A DNA stretch of 64,000 nucleotides from Clostridium sp. CAG:710 (GCA_000432595.1 HF996867.1:67504-131503); one strand, 5' to 3'. Positions 42,892-52,871 are shown, counted from the first letter of the stretch. Numbers and translations are program-made. Notes: a model not told the origin generated them from the letters alone.

Positions 42892-45800
42892 ATGAAGGAA
42901 ATATTTAAAGAACTTTCAAAAGAAAAAGTAAGCAGAGTAGAAGATGAAATCAATGAAAATTGGAAAAAAATGGACATTCTAGATAAATGTATAGAAGGAA
43001 GAACTAAAGACTTTGTCTTCTATGATGGACCTGCAACTGCGAATGGTATGCCTGGACTTCATCATATGGTAGCAAAATTCTTAAAAGATGCATTTTGTAA
43101 ATACCATACAATGAAGGGTGAAAGAGTTCTAAGAAAAATAGGTTGGGATACTCATGGTTTACCAGTAGAAGTGCAAGTAGAAAAGAAACTAGGATTTAAA
43201 GATAAAACTGATATTGAAAAATTCGGAATTAAAGAATTTAATGAAGAATGCCGTAAAACTGTTTGGGAAAATGAAAAAGCTTTCGCAGATCTTACAACTA
43301 AAATGGGACAATTCATTGACCTAGAAAATAGATATATAACATATGATAATAATTATATTGAAACAGAGTGGTGGATATTAAAGAAATTCTTTGATGAAGG
43401 ATTATTCTATGAGGGTGCTAAAATACTTCCATATTGTACAAGATGTGGAACAGGACTTGCTTCTCATGAAGTAGCGCAAGGATATAAAGAAATATCTGTT
43501 GATACAGTAATAGTTCCAATGAAGAAAAAAGATGAAGAAAATACATACTTCTTAGTATGGACAACAACACCTTGGACATTGATAGCAAACGTTGCGCTTT
43601 GTGTTAATCCAAACGAAGAATATATTAAAGCCTCATCACAAGGTTATAATTTTATAGTCGCAAAAAAACTTGCAAATAAAGTTTTAGGTGATGACTATGA
43701 AATACTTGAAACATATAAGGGTAGTGATCTAGAATATACTGAATATGAACAATTACTACCATTCTTAAGTGTAGATAAACATGCTTTCTATGTTACATGT
43801 GATAATTATGTAACTATGGAAGATGGTACTGGTATAGTGCACTTAGCTCCTGCGTTTGGTGCAGATGATGCAAATGTTGGTAAAAAATATGGATTACCTT
43901 ACTTAAATCCAGTTGGAGAAGATGGATGTTATACAGATGGTCCATGGAAAGGTATGAGAGTATTTGATGCCGACGAAGTAGTAATTAAATACTTAAAGGA
44001 AAATGATAAACTATTTAAAAAGCAAAGAATGGTACACAACTATCCACATTGTTGGAGATGTGATACACCACTTCTATATTATTCAAAACCAAGTTTCTAT
44101 TTAGAAGTGACTAAAATAAAAGATAAAATAATAGAAGCAAATAAAACTGTTCATTGGTTTCCAGAATATGTTGGAGAAAAAAGATTTGGTAATTGGCTAG
44201 AAAATTTAAATGATTGGGCAATTTCAAGAAGTAGATATTGGGGTACACCACTTCCATTATGGAGATGTAGTTGTGGTCATGATGAAATGATAGGTTCACG
44301 TAAAGAATTAGCAGAAAAAGCAATTGAAAACATTGATGAATCAATAGAACTTCATAGACCATATGTTGATGATGTACATATAAAATGTCCAGAATGTGGT
44401 GGAGTAATGACTCGTGTTAAAGATGTAATTGACTGTTGGTTTGACTCAGGTTCAATGCCTTTTGCACAATATCATTATCCATTTGAGAACAAAGAACTAT
44501 GGAAAACACAATTCCCTGCAGATTTTATTGCAGAAGGAATAGATCAAACACGTGGTTGGTTCTATTCACTTTTAGTAATTTCAGTATTTGTAACAGGAAA
44601 ATCTCCATATAAAAATGTATTAGTAAACGAATTACTACTTGATAAGTATGGAAAGAAAATGCATAAATCAAAAGGTAATTCAGTTGAACCATTTAGCTTA
44701 ATTGAAGAATATGGCGCAGATACAATTAGATGGTATCTACCATATGTATCACCTGTATGGACACCAATTAAATTTGATGAAGACGGATTAAAAGAAGTTT
44801 ATTCTAAATTCTTCAATACATTAAAAAATACATATAATTTCTTTGCACTATATGCAAATACAGATGAAGTTGATGCAAGAAGCTTAAAAGTTAAATATGA
44901 TGATTTAGAAGAAATAGATAAATGGTTATTATCTAAATATAATAAATTAGTAAAATACACAACAGATGCATATGAAGAGTATGACTTAAATAAAGTTGTA
45001 AGAAGTATTACTGACTTTGTCTCAGAAGACTTATCAAATTGGTATATAAGAAGAAATAGAAGAAGATTCTGGGCACATGACTTAGATACTAGTAAAAAAG
45101 CAGTTTATAAAACAACATACGATGTATTAGTAGGACTTACAAAACTGATAGCACCAGTAGTACCTTTCATATCAGAAGAAATCTATACTGCACTTACTAA
45201 TAAAGAAAGTGTTCATCTAGCAAAATTCCCTAAATGTGATGATAAATTAATAGATGAAAAAATAGAAGAAAAAATGGATTTAGTAAGAGATTTAATATCA
45301 CTTGGAAGAAATGTAAGGGAAGAAGCAAAAATTAAAGTAAGACAACCAATAAGTGAAGCTATATTAGATGGTAAAAATAAAAATATAATTGGAGACTTAA
45401 CAGAACTAATTAAAGAAGAATTAAATGTTAAAGAAATTAAGTTTGTAGATGACTTATCCATTTATATGAATTATGAAGTAAAACCTAACTTTAAAGTATG
45501 TGGACCACTATTAGGTTCTTCAATAAAGTCATTCCAAGGTTATGTTAAGAACTTTAATTATGGTGATATAAAGAATCTTGAAGAAGGAAACGAAGTTAAA
45601 ATTAATTTAGATGGTAAAGAAATTACAATTACTTATGACATGTTAGATGTTAGAATAACTTCAAAAGAAGGATTCAATTCAACACATGAAGGAAATAACT
45701 TCATAGTACTTAATACAACATTAAATAAAGATTTAATTAATGAAGGAATTGCAAGAGAATTAATAAGCAAAATACAACAACTAAGAAAGAATAAAGACTT

Positions 45801-45984
45801 TAACATAGTAGATAGAATAAACATCTATTATAGTCATAATGATGAAATTGAAGAAGCAATAGAAGAGTACAGAGATATGATTATGAAAGATACTCTTGCA
45901 GAACAAATAGATGAAAGAAATGACTTAACTGAAGAATTCAATATTAATGGAATAGAAGTAAAATTAGATGTTGCAAGAAGATAA
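42892..45984 (+). CDS. ileS: Isoleucyl-tRNA synthetase (type 2)
   Basis: 1030 aa, longer than the usual bacterial type 1 and lacking its zinc-ribbon end. FYDGPATANGMPGLHHMVAK holds the HIGH-equivalent motif; GWDTHGLPVEVQVEKKLG and the editing domain TTPWTLIANVALCVNP follow; KMHKSKGN is the KMSKS loop; WAISRSRYWGTPLP and CWFDSGSMPFAQ complete the active site. GGAGGG lies 6 nt before the ATG. Type 2 enzymes are eukaryote-like and characteristically less sensitive to mupirocin; that property is inferred, not shown. Controlled by the T-box upstream. Confidence 0.97.
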   Translation: MKEIFKELSKEKVSRVEDEINENWKKMDILDKCIEGRTKDFVFYDGPATANGMPGLHHMVAKFLKDAFCKYHTMKGERVLRKIGWDTHGLPVEVQVEKKLGFKDKTDIEKFGIKEFNEECRKTVWENEKAFADLTTKMGQFIDLENRYITYDNNYIETEWWILKKFFDEGLFYEGAKILPYCTRCGTGLASHEVAQGYKEISVDTVIVPMKKKDEENTYFLVWTTTPWTLIANVALCVNPNEEYIKASSQGYNFIVAKKLANKVLGDDYEILETYKGSDLEYTEYEQLLPFLSVDKHAFYVTCDNYVTMEDGTGIVHLAPAFGADDANVGKKYGLPYLNPVGEDGCYTDGPWKGMRVFDADEVVIKYLKENDKLFKKQRMVHNYPHCWRCDTPLLYYSKPSFYLEVTKIKDKIIEANKTVHWFPEYVGEKRFGNWLENLNDWAISRSRYWGTPLPLWRCSCGHDEMIGSRKELAEKAIENIDESIELHRPYVDDVHIKCPECGGVMTRVKDVIDCWFDSGSMPFAQYHYPFENKELWKTQFPADFIAEGIDQTRGWFYSLLVISVFVTGKSPYKNVLVNELLLDKYGKKMHKSKGNSVEPFSLIEEYGADTIRWYLPYVSPVWTPIKFDEDGLKEVYSKFFNTLKNTYNFFALYANTDEVDARSLKVKYDDLEEIDKWLLSKYNKLVKYTTDAYEEYDLNKVVRSITDFVSEDLSNWYIRRNRRRFWAHDLDTSKKAVYKTTYDVLVGLTKLIAPVVPFISEEIYTALTNKESVHLAKFPKCDDKLIDEKIEEKMDLVRDLISLGRNVREEAKIKVRQPISEAILDGKNKNIIGDLTELIKEELNVKEIKFVDDLSIYMNYEVKPNFKVCGPLLGSSIKSFQGYVKNFNYGDIKNLEEGNEVKINLDGKEITITYDMLDVRITSKEGFNSTHEGNNFIVLNTTLNKDLINEGIARELISKIQQLRKNKDFNIVDRINIYYSHNDEIEEAIEEYRDMIMKDTLAEQIDERNDLTEEFNINGIEVKLDVARR

Positions 45985-45989
45985 AATAT

Positions 45990-46018
45990 AAAGTAGAAAT
46001 TAATTTTTCTACTTTTTT
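45990..46018 (+). terminator. Terminator of ileS
   Basis: AAAGTAGAAA / TTTCTACTTT followed by TTT. Confidence 0.85.
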
Positions 46019-46037
46019 AATGCATATTTTGTCAAAT

Positions 46038-46064
46038 TTAGCACTCTCTATTGACAAGTGCTAA
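46038..46064 (+). promoter_or_regulatory. CIRCE operator (HrcA binding site)
   Basis: TTAGCACTC, 9-bp spacer, AAGTGCTAA: the CIRCE inverted repeat with a single mismatch (consensus right half GAGTGCTAA). It overlaps the -35 box, so HrcA binding would block transcription until heat shock. Confidence 0.92.
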
Positions 46065-46078
46065 AAAATGAGTATAAT
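46051..46078 (+). promoter_or_regulatory. Promoter of clpB within CIRCE
   Basis: TTGACA, 16-bp spacer, TATAAT. Confidence 0.88.
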
Positions 46079-46099
46079 TATACTTAAGAGGTGAGAAAT

Positions 46100-48193
46100 A
46101 TGTATCAAGAACAAAAAGAAGAAAATGTACTTAGTAAATATGGTAGAAATATTACTGAGGACGTTAAAAAAGGAAAAATTGATCCAGTAATAGGACGTGA
46201 TGAAGAAATCAGAAGTATTACTAGGATTTTATCTAGAAAAACAAAAAATAATCCAGTACTAATCGGTGAACCAGGTGTTGGTAAAACTGCAATAGTAGAA
46301 GGTCTTGCCCTAAGAATAGTAAAAGGAGATGTACCAAGTAGCCTAAAAGGTAAAACAATATGGGAACTAGATATGGCTAGCTTAGTAGCGGGAGCCAAAT
46401 ACCGTGGTGAGTTTGAGGAAAGATTAAAAAATGTTTTAAATGAAATTAAAAAAAGCAATGGAGATATAATCATGTTTATTGATGAAATACACATGATTGT
46501 AGGTACAGGTGCAGAAGGAGCAATGGATACATCTAATATATTAAAGCCAATGCTTGCTCGTGGTGAAATTCATGTTGTAGGAGCAACTACATTAAATGAA
46601 TATAGAAAATATATTGAAAAAGATGGAGCACTAGAAAGACGTTTTCAAAAAATTAAAGTCTCAGAACCAACAGTAGAAGATACAATTACAATACTTAGGG
46701 GATTAAAGGAAAGATTTGAAATACATCATGGTGTTACTATCCAAGATAAAGCGTTAATTGCCGCAACAACATTATCTAATAGATATATCACAGATAGATT
46801 TTTACCAGATAAAGCAATAGACTTAGTAGATGAAGCCTGCGCAACTATAAGAGTTCAAATGGATTCAGTTCCAACTGAACTAGATAAATTAACACGTGAT
46901 ATCATGAGATTACAAATAGAAAAACAAGCACTAAAAAAAGAAAAAGATGATATTTCTATTAAAAGAGTAAATGATATTAGTGAAAAACTTGTTAATATGC
47001 AAGCAAAAGAGAAAGAACTAAAAGAAGCTTGGGATAAAGAAAAAAACATCAATGATAAAATAAAAGCTAAAAAAAGAGAAATAGAAAAAGCTAAGTTTGA
47101 ATTAGACCAAGCAGAAAATGAATATGATCTAGAAACTGCTGCTAGATTAAGACATGGTGATATACCTAGACTAGAAAAAGAATTAGAGGAATTAACTAAT
47201 CTAGAGAAAAATAAAATACTTAGTGATACAGTAACAGCTAATGACATCGCTACAGTTATATCTAAATGGACTAACATTCCAGTAAGTAAATTAATAAGTA
47301 GTGAAAAAGAGAAATTACTTCACTTAAAAGAAAATATGGAAAAACGTGTTATGGGACAAGATGAAGCACTAACATTAGTTAGTGATGCCATAATAAAAAG
47401 TAGGAGTGGAATAAAAGATCCTAATAGACCAATTGGTTCATTTATATTCCTAGGACCAACTGGTGTAGGTAAAACTGAAGTTGCTAGAACACTAGCATAT
47501 GAATTATTTGATGATGAAAAACATATGATAAGAATTGATATGAGTGAATATATGGAAAAATTCAGTGTATCAAGACTTATAGGTTCTCCACCAGGATATG
47601 TAGGATATGAAGAAGGTGGTCAACTAACAGAGGCAGTAAGAAGAAATCCATACAGTATAGTACTATTTGACGAAATAGAAAAAGCACATCCAGAGGTTTT
47701 AAACTTATTACTTCAAATACTAGATGACGGTAGAGTAACTGATTCAAATGGTAGAACAGTAGACTTCAAAAATACAATTATAATAATGACATCTAACCTT
47801 GGTAGTGAACATATACTAGATGGTCATAAAGAGGAAGTTATGAATGAAGTAAAACATCACTTTAGACCAGAATTTATAAATAGGGTAGATGAAATAATTG
47901 TATTTAATCCACTTGATAAAGAAGCTATTTCTAAGATATTAATAAAAATAATTAAAGATATAGAAAAAAGACTAAAAGATGATAATATTAAATTAGATAT
48001 TAGCGACAGTGCAAAAGATTATCTAGTAGAAAATGGATATGATCCTGCGTTTGGTGCAAGACCACTTAAAAGATTAGTAGGTAGAACAGTAGAAGTGCTT
48101 CTATCTAACATGATAATAAATAATGAAATTAAACCTAACTCTACATATTTAATAGATTATAAAAATGATAAATTTGTAATCGAAAAAGAATAG
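46100..48193 (+). CDS. clpB: ClpB-type disaggregase lacking the N-terminal domain
   Basis: 697 aa from the ATG at 46100 (AGAGGTG 7 nt upstream; a GTG at 46091 overlaps that site). AAA-1 has Walker A GEPGVGKT at 56-63 and Walker B in [12 protein letters not shown]-2 has GPTGVGKT and [14 protein letters not shown] with GYVGYEEGG pore loop. Between them the long coiled-coil middle domain (about 265-390) is of ClpB rather than ClpC type. The ~150-residue Clp_N repeat domain of normal ClpB (about 860 aa) is absent. No ClpP-binding loop is seen. CIRCE control fits a heat-shock chaperone. Confidence 0.92.
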   Translation: MYQEQKEENVLSKYGRNITEDVKKGKIDPVIGRDEEIRSITRILSRKTKNNPVLIGEPGVGKTAIVEGLALRIVKGDVPSSLKGKTIWELDMASLVAGAKYRGEFEERLKNVLNEIKKSNGDIIMFIDEIHMIVGTGAEGAMDTSNILKPMLARGEIHVVGATTLNEYRKYIEKDGALERRFQKIKVSEPTVEDTITILRGLKERFEIHHGVTIQDKALIAATTLSNRYITDRFLPDKAIDLVDEACATIRVQMDSVPTELDKLTRDIMRLQIEKQALKKEKDDISIKRVNDISEKLVNMQAKEKELKEAWDKEKNINDKIKAKKREIEKAKFELDQAENEYDLETAARLRHGDIPRLEKELEELTNLEKNKILSDTVTANDIATVISKWTNIPVSKLISSEKEKLLHLKENMEKRVMGQDEALTLVSDAIIKSRSGIKDPNRPIGSFIFLGPTGVGKTEVARTLAYELFDDEKHMIRIDMSEYMEKFSVSRLIGSPPGYVGYEEGGQLTEAVRRNPYSIVLFDEIEKAHPEVLNLLLQILDDGRVTDSNGRTVDFKNTIIIMTSNLGSEHILDGHKEEVMNEVKHHFRPEFINRVDEIIVFNPLDKEAISKILIKIIKDIEKRLKDDNIKLDISDSAKDYLVENGYDPAFGARPLKRLVGRTVEVLLSNMIINNEIKPNSTYLIDYKNDKFVIEKE

Positions 48194-48361
48194 TAAATAA
48201 GTGTAAAGTACTAAAACAAAACTTTTACATATAATATTATAATATGATATAATTAATATGTGATTTATCACTGGTCTTGATTTGACAATTATTCTCTCTT
48301 AATTAATATTTAATAGAAATAACTAGTTCAAGAAGATCTAATATTAAGTAAGGAGGAAAAT

Positions 48362-48529
48362 ATGCCAGAATACAAAGACAAAGTTATTAAATGTACTGAC
48401 TGTGGAGAAGAATTCATCTTTACAGCTGGGGAACAAGCTTTCTATGCTGAAAAAGGTTTCAATAATGAACCTAAAAGATGTAAACCATGTCGTGAAAAAA
48501 GAAAACAAGAAAAAAAAGAGAATAAGTAA
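48362..48529 (+). CDS. Zinc-ribbon protein (zf-trcl type)
   Basis: 55 aa, AAGGAGG 6 nt before the ATG. VIKCTDCGEEFIFTAGEQAF then YAEKGFNNEPKRCKPCREKR shows the CxxC...CxxC zinc-binding pattern of the small probable zinc-binding domain family, ending in a Lys/Glu tail. It probably binds nucleic acid or a ribosomal factor, unproven. It has its own transcript; the 168 bp before it (48194-48361) contain TATAAT-like boxes and no other gene. Confidence 0.85.
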   Translation: MPEYKDKVIKCTDCGEEFIFTAGEQAFYAEKGFNNEPKRCKPCREKRKQEKKENK

Positions 48530-48535
48530 TTATAT

Positions 48536-48557
48536 AGAGATGAAAATCTCTTTTTTT
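48536..48557 (+). terminator. Intrinsic terminator
   Basis: AGAGAT-GAAA-ATCTCT followed by TTTTTT. Confidence 0.88.
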
Positions 48558-48592
48558 CGTGGTATAATTTAATTAGAATAGGTGTTGATAGT

Positions 48593-49249
48593 ATGAAAAA
48601 GAAATTATATATGTTAATAACAATATTATGTATGTTACTAACTCTATATCCAACCTCTATATTTGCCTTATCAAAAAAAGAAGTGAAATTAAGCAAATGT
48701 GTAGATGGTGATACTGCAAGGTTTATATTAAATAAGGAAGAAATAAAAGCAAGGTTTCTAGCTATAGATACTCCAGAGTCTGTTCATCCAACCAAGAAAG
48801 TAGAACCATATGGAAAAGAAGCAAGTGAATATACTTGTAATGCCCTTAAAAACGCAAAAAAAATCACTATAGAGTATGATTCGGGTAGTGATAAAACAGA
48901 TAAATATAAAAGACATTTAGTTTGGGTTTATGTAGATGATGTACTATTACAGAAGACCCTAATAGAAAAAGGATATGCTAAAGTTGCTTATCTATATGGA
49001 AAATATCAATATACAGATGAATTAAAAGATGTAGAAGAAAAAGCAAAAACATCAAAAAAAGGCATTTGGTCACTTGATAATACCGAAACCGAAGCAAAAA
49101 AAGAAAATACTTCAAAAAGTAAAACCTCAAAAAAGAGTACGAAAAAAAATAAAAATACCAACAGTATAGATAAATTATTAACTGATTTCTGTGAAATTTT
49201 AGAGAAAATATTAGATTTTTTCACTGATTTAGCAAATGCTATGGTATAA
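48593..49249 (+). CDS. Secreted thermonuclease (SNase-like)
   Basis: 218 aa. Signal peptide MKKKLYMLITILCMLLTLYP ending near TSIFA. SNase domain at about 32-157 with KCVDGDTARF, ARFLAIDTPESVHP (catalytic Arg and Glu) and KYKRHLVWVYVDD (third catalytic Arg), then GYAKVAYLYG and KKGIWSL. It hydrolyses DNA and RNA with Ca2+ outside the cell. A Ser/Lys-rich linker leads to an amphipathic C-terminal helix (LTDFCEILEKILDFFTDLAN), possibly a surface or membrane association element not present in the basic family. Confidence 0.92.
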   Translation: MKKKLYMLITILCMLLTLYPTSIFALSKKEVKLSKCVDGDTARFILNKEEIKARFLAIDTPESVHPTKKVEPYGKEASEYTCNALKNAKKITIEYDSGSDKTDKYKRHLVWVYVDDVLLQKTLIEKGYAKVAYLYGKYQYTDELKDVEEKAKTSKKGIWSLDNTETEAKKENTSKSKTSKKSTKKNKNTNSIDKLLTDFCEILEKILDFFTDLANAMV

Positions 49250-49279
49250 TTAATTTATAAGTTTTTAGGAGGGTTTGTT

Positions 49280-49777
49280 ATGAAAGAACAAAATGGAACA
49301 AAAAAAGAAAAAATACAAGGAATCATTATAGCGGTATTAGCAATAATTATAGTTATTGGAGGATCATTCTTTGCTTCTGAATTAAAATATTGTAAATCAA
49401 ATAGTAAAGATGTAGAATTAGAAGAAATTGGTATGACTGAATTTACTACATTATTAAATGGAGAATCTGCAGAAATTATTTATCTTGCAAGACCTGGATG
49501 TGCTTTCTGTCAAAAACAAGAGCCAATAGTAAAACAAATTATTGCTGAACACGATGTAGTATTCCATTATTTAAATACTGATAATTTAACACAAGATCAA
49601 TTTAATGCAATTATTGATTTAGATGAAGATGAAAGTCTATTTGGTGAGAATGGTAAAAACTTTGGAACACCTACTGTATTAATTGTAAAAGAAGGAAAAA
49701 TTGTTGATGCACAGGTAGGTTATACTGAAAAAGCAGAATTTGAAAAATTCTTACAAAATAATGGTTTTATATCATAA
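49280..49777 (+). CDS. Membrane-anchored thioredoxin-like protein with CxxC
   Basis: 165 aa, GGAGGG before the ATG. One transmembrane helix (about 12-32) with the domain outside. IIYLARPGCAFCQKQEPIVK has a CAFC redox centre; GTPTVLIVKEGKIVDAQVGY contains the cis-Pro (TP) motif of thioredoxins. The 40-residue insertion with DLDEDESLFGENG is unusual. Probable extracytoplasmic thiol-disulfide oxidoreductase, perhaps related to folding of the Cys-rich surface proteins encoded nearby (29810, pilins). Intrinsic terminator follows. Confidence 0.82.
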   Translation: MKEQNGTKKEKIQGIIIAVLAIIIVIGGSFFASELKYCKSNSKDVELEEIGMTEFTTLLNGESAEIIYLARPGCAFCQKQEPIVKQIIAEHDVVFHYLNTDNLTQDQFNAIIDLDEDESLFGENGKNFGTPTVLIVKEGKIVDAQVGYTEKAEFEKFLQNNGFIS

Positions 49778-49800
49778 GAGGTAATACCTCTTTTTCTTTT
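49776..49800 (+). terminator. Intrinsic terminator
   Basis: AAGAGGT-AAT-ACCTCTT followed by TTTTC. Confidence 0.85.
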
Positions 49801-49856
49801 TGTAAAAAAATGATATAATGTATGCATATAAAATATTATTATAGAGGTGTATCTTT

Positions 49857-50546
49857 ATGAAAGAATATTGTAAATATTGTGGTAGAAAAATCACAAAAAG
49901 TGATAATGTATGTCCAGGATGTGGAGGAAGGCTAGAAGAGGAATCTACTTCATCAATTAATCAAAATAATATAAATAGACCATATACTTCAAGTAAAAAG
50001 AAAGATTTTAGAATAGTGTTACTTTTAATGATACCAGCATTTCTATTTGTAGTATTTCCATTTTTAATTGCCTTTATTGTAGGAATGGCAGATTTAGATA
50101 CTGAAATATCATCACTAAAAGAAAAAACAAAAGAAGAAATAGAAAAAAGTGAAGATGTAATTGGATTTGATGAGAAGTTTGTATTTGATGATTTAGTAAT
50201 TAGTTTTGGCAGTGAATATGAATTTGTCCCAGTAGAAAATACTATTACAGGCATCAATGAAACACAAGCAATAAAAATACCAATAACTATTACTAATATA
50301 GGTAACAAATCTTCTAAATTAAGTCCACTAGTATATGAAGTTTATACTCCTTTTAACAAGACGGCAAAAAATATAAATGCATATTTTGAAGATAATATAG
50401 ATTCTGCACAAGAACTAAAAGCAGGAGAGTCATATACAAAATATATTTATGTCTTATATGATGGTGATGGTGCTTATAAAATAAAATTTACTAATCAAAA
50501 TAAAGAAATAATCATAAAATTAGAAATTAGTAAAAACAAAGTATAA
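49857..50546 (+). CDS. Zinc-ribbon membrane protein with DUF4352-like extracellular domain
   Basis: 229 aa, AGAGGTG before the ATG. N-terminal double CxxC zinc ribbon (YCKYCGRKI, VCPGCGGRL, residues 4-27), a Ser/Asn linker, one transmembrane helix (about 52-76) and an extracellular beta domain with IPITITNIGNKSSKLSPL and AGESYTKYIYVLYDGD, the immunoglobulin-like pattern of DUF4352 lipoproteins. This zinc_ribbon-TM-beta arrangement is common in Firmicutes. The role is unknown. Confidence 0.75.
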   Translation: MKEYCKYCGRKITKSDNVCPGCGGRLEEESTSSINQNNINRPYTSSKKKDFRIVLLLMIPAFLFVVFPFLIAFIVGMADLDTEISSLKEKTKEEIEKSEDVIGFDEKFVFDDLVISFGSEYEFVPVENTITGINETQAIKIPITITNIGNKSSKLSPLVYEVYTPFNKTAKNINAYFEDNIDSAQELKAGESYTKYIYVLYDGDGAYKIKFTNQNKEIIIKLEISKNKV

Positions 50547-50576
50547 AAAAATTGACAATAAAAGTCAATTTTTTTT
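50545..50576 (+). terminator. Intrinsic terminator
   Basis: AAAAAATTGAC / GTCAATTTTTT with an A-rich loop. Confidence 0.88.
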
Positions 50577-50622
50577 ATGAATATCTTTTCTTCTTGCATA
50601 TAATCTAATAGGAGGTATATGT

Positions 50623-51066
50623 ATGGACACTTATATAGTTAAACAAAATGAACAACTATCAGATATTGCTGGGAAATTTGGAATAAGCGTTGAAGATATA
50701 TTAAAGGTTAATAATTATAACTTAACTAACTTGAAACCAGGAGATAAAATAAATGTACCAATCAGAGTAAATGAAAATTTTGATTCTTATGTTGTTAAAA
50801 AAGGAGACACACTATATAAAATAGCTAGTATACATAATGTAGATGCAAATACATTAGCAGAAGTAAATGGAATAAAAACATATGATTATTTATATCCAGA
50901 TCAAATACTTATAATTCCAAGAAGCAATGTAGAAGTGTATGTAACACAACTAGGGGATACATTAGATGCAGTAGCAATAAAACTAGGAAGTTCTAAAGAA
51001 ACACTAATTGAAGAGAACAAAACAATATATTTATTGCCAGAACAACTAATTGTATATAGAAAATAA
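50623..51066 (+). CDS. Triple LysM-domain protein
   Basis: 147 aa, AGGAGG 7 nt before the ATG. Three LysM repeats fill the protein: YIVKQNEQLSDIAGKFGISV, then YVVKKGDTLYKIASIHNVDA, then YVTQLGDTLDAVAIKLGSSK. Each is about 43-48 aa and they bind N-acetylglucosamine chains of peptidoglycan or related glycans. No signal peptide or other domain is visible, so a spore-coat or intracellular-scaffold use as in SafA-like proteins is possible. Promoter-like sequence lies near 50600. Terminator at 51073. Confidence 0.88.
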   Translation: MDTYIVKQNEQLSDIAGKFGISVEDILKVNNYNLTNLKPGDKINVPIRVNENFDSYVVKKGDTLYKIASIHNVDANTLAEVNGIKTYDYLYPDQILIIPRSNVEVYVTQLGDTLDAVAIKLGSSKETLIEENKTIYLLPEQLIVYRK

Positions 51067-51072
51067 TTACAC

Positions 51073-51095
51073 GCAGATTATATCTGCTTTTTTTT
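51073..51095. terminator. Intrinsic terminator
   Basis: GCAGAT-TAT-ATCTGC followed by T8; the minus-strand neighbour ends inside it. Confidence 0.85.
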
Positions 51096-52010
51096 AACAA
51101 ATTCATATATTACTTTTGCGGCATTTTCATTTCCAATTTGAGAACCTATACATAAATCATAGTTAGATTTATCACCCCAAACTTTGTTAGTGATTACACT
51201 ATAATAATTTGATCTTGAAGAATCAGATTTTTTAATTTGCTTAATAGCATCTTCATAACTATCATTATAATTTTTCATTATATTTTGAACCCTATAATTA
51301 ACAGGAGCATAAATAAAGATTTTTACTAAATTCTTATTATTTTTTAATATATAATCAGATGCTCTTCCTATAATAACAGCATCATGTAGAAGTGCAATTT
51401 CATTAATTACTTTTGATTGATTAATTATTGCTTCTTTATTAACATCTAATGCTAAAAAGTTACTATATAATTCTTCATCCATAAGATTTGAAGCTAAACT
51501 ATTACCAACAGCAAAATCCTTAATTTCTTCTTTATCATAAAAAGCAATATTAAGCATTCCATTAGTACCATGTTCTCTAGATATAGAAATAATTAAATTG
51601 TTAGAAGTTTTTTCTTCTCTGATACATTTAATTTTAGCGTTATATGAACTCTTAAGTATAAGCATAGAAATAATTGCAGTTAATAGTTCGCTTATTGGAA
51701 AAGCAAACCATACTAAAGTTAGTACATCATTAGATAAAGTGAATACATATACTAGTGGAAAAACAAATATAACCAATCTAAGTAGTGAAATAATTAAAGG
51801 TCTTAATGCATAATTAATAGATTGTAATATACCTTGAACACTAATAGAAAATCCCATAAATATAAATCCAATGCTTGCAATTCTAAGTGAGGTTGTACAA
51901 ACATTTATTATTTCACTAGTACTAGAACCAAGAGCAAACAAACTAGATAATGGCTTAGCAAATACCTCAAATAATATAGTTATTATTAATGTAGTTACTA
52001 AAGTATCAAT
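51078..52010 (-). pseudogene. Truncated MATE efflux / cytidylate-kinase-like fusion
   Basis: The first half (IASIGFIFMGFSISVQGILQ, LVWFAFPISELLTAIISMLI) is the C-terminal end of a MATE-family transporter. It is followed by a cytidylate-kinase-like domain (LIISISREHGTNGMLNIAFY, HDAVIIGRASDYILKNN, IFIYAPVNYRVQNIMKNY) of the type found fused to MATE proteins in Clostridia. The frame continues upstream of the first possible start through IDTLVTTLIITILFEVFAK up to 52010, where homology stops. The N-terminal two thirds of the transporter are missing, so transport is lost. The kinase part could still fold. Confidence 0.75.
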
Positions 52011-52347
52011 TTATCCAGTAAGTATAGAGATAAGCTTATTAAAATTTCAAATGACAAATGATTATCCATATGAATGTACTGCTGGAAAAACACTTTTGAC
52101 AGTTATGGAAAATGGCGATTTAGTTTCATGTAGGAGAATGCCAATATTTGTAGGAAATTTATTAGAAGAAAATATGTATGACTTATATAAAAAAAGTAAA
52201 ATAATAAAAGGACTTCAAAAAGATACAACTCCCACAGAGTGTAGGAGTTGTGAACATTCTAAATTATGTGCCGGAGGATTAAAATGTCTTACATATGCCA
52301 TTTATAGAGATTTAAACCATAAAGATGTAGGATGTAATATAAACTAA
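52011..52347 (+). pseudogene. C-terminal fragment of a radical SAM/SPASM protein
   Basis: YPYECTAGKTLLTVMENGDL followed by VSCRRM, GNLLEENMYDLYKKS and CRSCEHSKLCAGGLKCLTYA is the SPASM domain with its Cys ligands for auxiliary iron-sulfur clusters. The radical SAM barrel with CxxxCxxC is missing, and upstream sequence is minus-strand MATE coding. The gene therefore lost its 5' part at the same junction as its neighbour. Originally probably a peptide-modifying enzyme or anaerobic sulfatase-maturase type protein. Confidence 0.75.
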
Positions 52348-52376
52348 AAACAAAACATTCATCGTTTTGTTTTTAT
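52346..52376. terminator. Bidirectional terminator
   Basis: AAAAACAAAAC / GTTTTGTTTTT with a 7-nt loop, between the SPASM fragment and the convergent unknown gene. Confidence 0.8.
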
Positions 52377-52871
52377 TTTAACCTCTTTAATATATAAATC
52401 TTTTCCTATGTCTTCTTCAACTTTTTTAGCTATTAGTATAGGATCAACTTTAGTTATTTCATTAAAAGCCCCACTAAATATAAAACCATTTAAATATGAA
52501 GTGAAATTATATGGGGTACATTCTATATAACCTTGATTTAATATTTTATTAGAAAAATCCTCATAGTTGTCAATCATATAATTATAAAAAGCAGTATTAG
52601 AATAAAATTGCCCATAAGTAGGGTCAACAATAAACCATTTTGCTCCATTTGTAGTATTGAAGCCTATTAAACTACTTCTATGAAAAGGAGCTCCCGGTAT
52701 CAAATCATGAACTCTTATTTGTTCGTAACCTAAATTATTAACAATTGCGAATTTAAAGTTCTCTTTATCACATTCATTACATAACTTTTCCACTTCTTCT
52801 GGGAATATTTTAATATTATATCCCTTACGTAATAAATCAACTTGTGTTTTAATAACTTCATCTAATTTCAT
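52359..52871 (-). CDS. Unknown protein, possible transglutaminase/papain-like remnant
   Basis: 170 aa, GAGGTG before the ATG; ends with TGA inside the terminator hairpin. FAIVNNLGYEQIRVHDLIPG then WFIVDPTYGQFYSN resembles the His- and Asp-bearing strands of papain-fold transglutaminase-like proteins (H...FxVDPTxGQF), but a nucleophilic Cys-containing helix is not obvious; only CNECDKENFKF lies before them. Weak similarity only. It may be a truncated effector-type peptidase. Own transcript. Confidence 0.45.
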   Translation of the reverse strand: MKLDEVIKTQVDLLRKGYNIKIFPEEVEKLCNECDKENFKFAIVNNLGYEQIRVHDLIPGAPFHRSSLIGFNTTNGAKWFIVDPTYGQFYSNTAFYNYMIDNYEDFSNKILNQGYIECTPYNFTSYLNGFIFSGAFNEITKVDPILIAKKVEEDIGKDLYIKEVKIKTKR

